Assembly: GCA_001821475.1 (NCBI GenBank)
Contig: MHMF01000042.1
Coordinates: 15,238-30,239 of the forward strand
DNA: 15,002 nt
Direction: 5' to 3'
DNA from: Candidatus Nealsonbacteria bacterium RIFCSPLOWO2_01_FULL_38_120
GTDB taxonomy: Bacteria; Patescibacteriota; Minisyncoccia; Minisyncoccales; GWA2-38-27
Part shown: positions 13,382-15,002 of the stretch, in pieces
Position numbering within the stretch: the stretch's first letter is position 1
Layout of the letters: each line of letters starts with the position of its first letter
Made by a program: the position numbers and the translations under genes
Notes under the pieces: generated by a model
The model's input: the letters and a program-made list of their open reading frames with translations, nothing else
Told to the model about the DNA's origin: nothing
Databases searched by the model: none

Positions 13382-13646
13382 GCACCTCACTGTGTTCGGC
13401 GCGGAATTTAAAAAATAGTTATTGGAAAATAGAAATCTAAACCTGTTGCGTGATAATTGAGGTTTGCCAAGCGGCAAGCCGACGAGTTATAGCAAAGCAG
13501 CAGATTTATTATTACGCAACAGGTTTATGGTAATAGAAATTAGAAAACGGAAAATAGAAAACTATCTGATTTCCAATTTCTATTTTCTATTACCAATTTC
13601 CAGTTTCTATCAACTAATTTCCGTCGCAATGAATGTAGTGAGGTGC
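13382..13646 (+). repeat. 265-nt repeat element in the 16S helix-17 region, copy 1
   Basis: Bounded by perfect 10-nt terminal inverted repeats GCACCTCACT (13382-13391) and AGTGAGGTGC (13637-13646). Inside, 19-nt arms (13439-13457 and 13508-13526, one mismatch) enclose a hairpin GGTTTGCC-aagc-GGCAAGCC (13461-13480). An AT-rich near-palindrome around 13527-13605 follows. Flanking rRNA reads GGGAAGAATTCGAC before and GGCGTATGACGGTACCTTAG after, so it replaces the tip of a normally short helix. There is no ORF of note and no group I core. Copy 2 starts at 14776. Confidence 0.85.
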
Positions 13647-14063
13647 GGCGTATGACGGTACCTTAGGAATAAGAGGGTGCAAATTCTGTGCCAGCAGCCG
13701 CGGTAATACAGAACCCTCGAGCGTTATCCGGATTTATTGGGCGTAAAGCGTCTGTAGGCGTTTTGTTAAGTTTTTTGTTAAATATCCAGAGCTCAACTTT
13801 GGAAATGCAAAAAAAACTGGCGGAATTGAGGATGTTAGGGGCTGATGGAACGGTCGGTGTAGGGGTGAAATCCGTTGATATCGACTGGAACACCAAAAGC
13901 GAAAGCATTCAGCTGGGGCAATCCTGACGCTGAGAGACGAAAGCGTGGGCATAAAAAAGGATTAGATACCCTTGTATACCACGCCCTAAACGATGGACAC
14001 TGGCTATTTGAAGTGTCGACCCTTCAAGTGGCGAAGCTAACGCGTTAAGTGTCCCGCCTGGGA

Positions 14064-14095
<32 letters not shown>

Positions 14096-14648
14096 AGACG
14101 GGGCTTCACACAAGCGGTGGATCATGTGGCTTAATTCGATAACAAACGAAGAACCTTACCAGGGCTTGAAATTCGCCTGACATTCCGCAGAAACGCGGAA
14201 TTTCTCACAAGGACAGGCGAACAGGTGCTGCATGGTTGTCGTCAGCATGTACCTTGAGGCGCACCCTTAAATGGGGTAACATGCGCAACCCTCATCCTGC
14301 GTTATATGTGTCGCGGGAAACTGCCCGAGATAATTGGGAGGAAGGTGAGGATGACGCCAAATCAGCATGGCCCTTTGACGCCCTGGGCCGCACACATGAT
14401 ACAATGGGACCGACAATGGGCAAAGCCGCAAGGCAGAGGTAATCCTTCAAACGGTCTCTTAGTTCGGATTGAGGTCTGCAATCGACCTCATGAAGCCGGA
14501 ATCGCTAGTAATCGCCGATCAGCTATGCGGCGATGAATATGTTCCTGAAGCTTGTACTCACCGCCCGTCACGCCAAGCAAGCTGGGAACAGCCGAAAGTC
14601 CTGCATTAGCAGGGTCTAAGCTGGGCTCAGTGAGAGGGGCGAAGTCGT

Positions 14649-15002
14649 CGGCGCAATCTGCGCATTGCGACCTATTGCCGTAAGGCAATAGAAAAATCCA
14701 ACTATATCGGTGGAGTCTTTTTCTTGATTTTGATATAATTAAGGCATGAAGATAATACCGAGGGAAGTCGCTACCGTGCCTCATTGCGTTCGGCGCGGAA
14801 TTTAAAAAATAGTTATTGAAAAATAGAAATCTAAACCTGTTGCGTGATAATTGAGGTTTGCCAAGCGGCAAGCCGACGAGTTATAGCAAAGCAGCAGATT
14901 TATTATTACGCGACAGGTTTATGGTAATAGAAATTAGAAAACGGAAAATAGAAAACTATCTGATTTCCAATTTCTATTTTCTATTACCAATTTCCAGTTT
15001 CT
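14649..15002 (+). ncRNA. Second group I intron in 16S after E. coli position 1498 (5' part)
   Basis: The exon stops at GAAGTCGT, where 16S should continue AACAAGGTAACC. The guide GCGAC (14667-14671) pairs with GTCGT (14644-14648), again with U-G at the splice site. A small hairpin GCGCA/TGCGC lies in the P1 loop. Then come P2 CTATTGCC-gtaa-GGCAATAG (14672-14691), a P3/P4 strand TATATCGGTGG and AATACCGAGGGAAGTC. These match the equivalent segments of the intron at 12950-13251 in order and spacing. The repeat at 14776 then interrupts at the place of P6. P7, P8, P9 and the 3' splice site lie beyond the window. Confidence 0.8.
14776..15002 (+). repeat. 265-nt repeat element, copy 2, inside the position-1498 intron (truncated by window)
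   Basis: Aligns without gaps to 13382-13608 with about six differences in 227 nt. Four of these fall in the first 13 nt (GTGCCTCATTGCG against GCACCTCACTGTG). Another, A to G in the right inner arm (CGCAACAG to CGCGACAG), turns an A-U into a G-U pair, so the fold is kept. It sits where P6 of the intron should be. Confidence 0.88.

Noticed and set aside
13439..13526. Self-cleaving ribozyme (twister, hammerhead) or tRNA-like fold inside the 265-nt element
   Set aside because: The stem-loop with GCCAAGCGGCAAGCC recalls such RNAs, but the required conserved core nucleotides of twister or hammerhead and a cloverleaf could not be found.

Overview
The window looks like a bacterial chromosome segment from the Candidate Phyla Radiation (Patescibacteria), most likely a Parcubacteria-type lineage. 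The basis is an AT-rich genome with short, compact housekeeping genes, mostly without Shine-Dalgarno sites. The 16S rRNA gene is divergent and carries several insertions, including two probable group I introns, which is typical of that radiation. The assignment is inference from sequence character; no database comparison was possible.

Layout. On the minus strand at 52-552 there is a small membrane protein whose C-terminal half is a 12-bp tandem repeat. A gene-free region with palindromic repeats (553-1051) follows. The plus-strand carbon-metabolism block holds ppsA (PEP synthase), a PfkB-family sugar kinase, a class II fructose-bisphosphate aldolase (the two overlap by 14 nt) and a small [4Fe-4S] ferredoxin. 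It runs on into ribosomal protein L25 and a secreted coiled-coil/lytic-transglycosylase protein. A perfect 56-bp palindrome separates that run from the convergent pair rpmE-prfA (L31, release factor 1). After a repeat-rich region (9403-9885) come rpsB (S2), tsf (EF-Ts) and a small membrane protein. Then come tRNA-Thr(UGU), a structured leader with a possible 30-codon ORF, and a 16S rRNA gene that begins near 12350 and runs off the right edge.

The genes are ordinary core functions: lower glycolysis/gluconeogenesis (aldolase, sugar kinase, PEP synthase), translation (S2, EF-Ts, L25, L31, RF1, tRNA, 16S) and cell-wall turnover.

The unusual part is the repeat and insertion content. (1) A palindromic GC-rich element sits in frame inside ppsA, adding about 30 residues at a conserved loop, and a relative lies after tsf. 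(2) The 16S gene has an expanded V1 stem containing a copy of a repeat also found just upstream of the gene, an AT-rich extension of helix 10, and a 302-nt group I intron after E. coli position 328. It also has a 265-nt element in the helix-17 region and a second group I intron after position 1498. (3) The 265-nt element is present again, nearly identical, inside that second intron. (4) A hairpin element family sits about 25-31 nt before the start codons of ppsA, the PfkB kinase and rpsB. (5) tsf is flanked by nested, nearly perfect inverted repeats. No CRISPR array, transposase gene or defence operon is visible.
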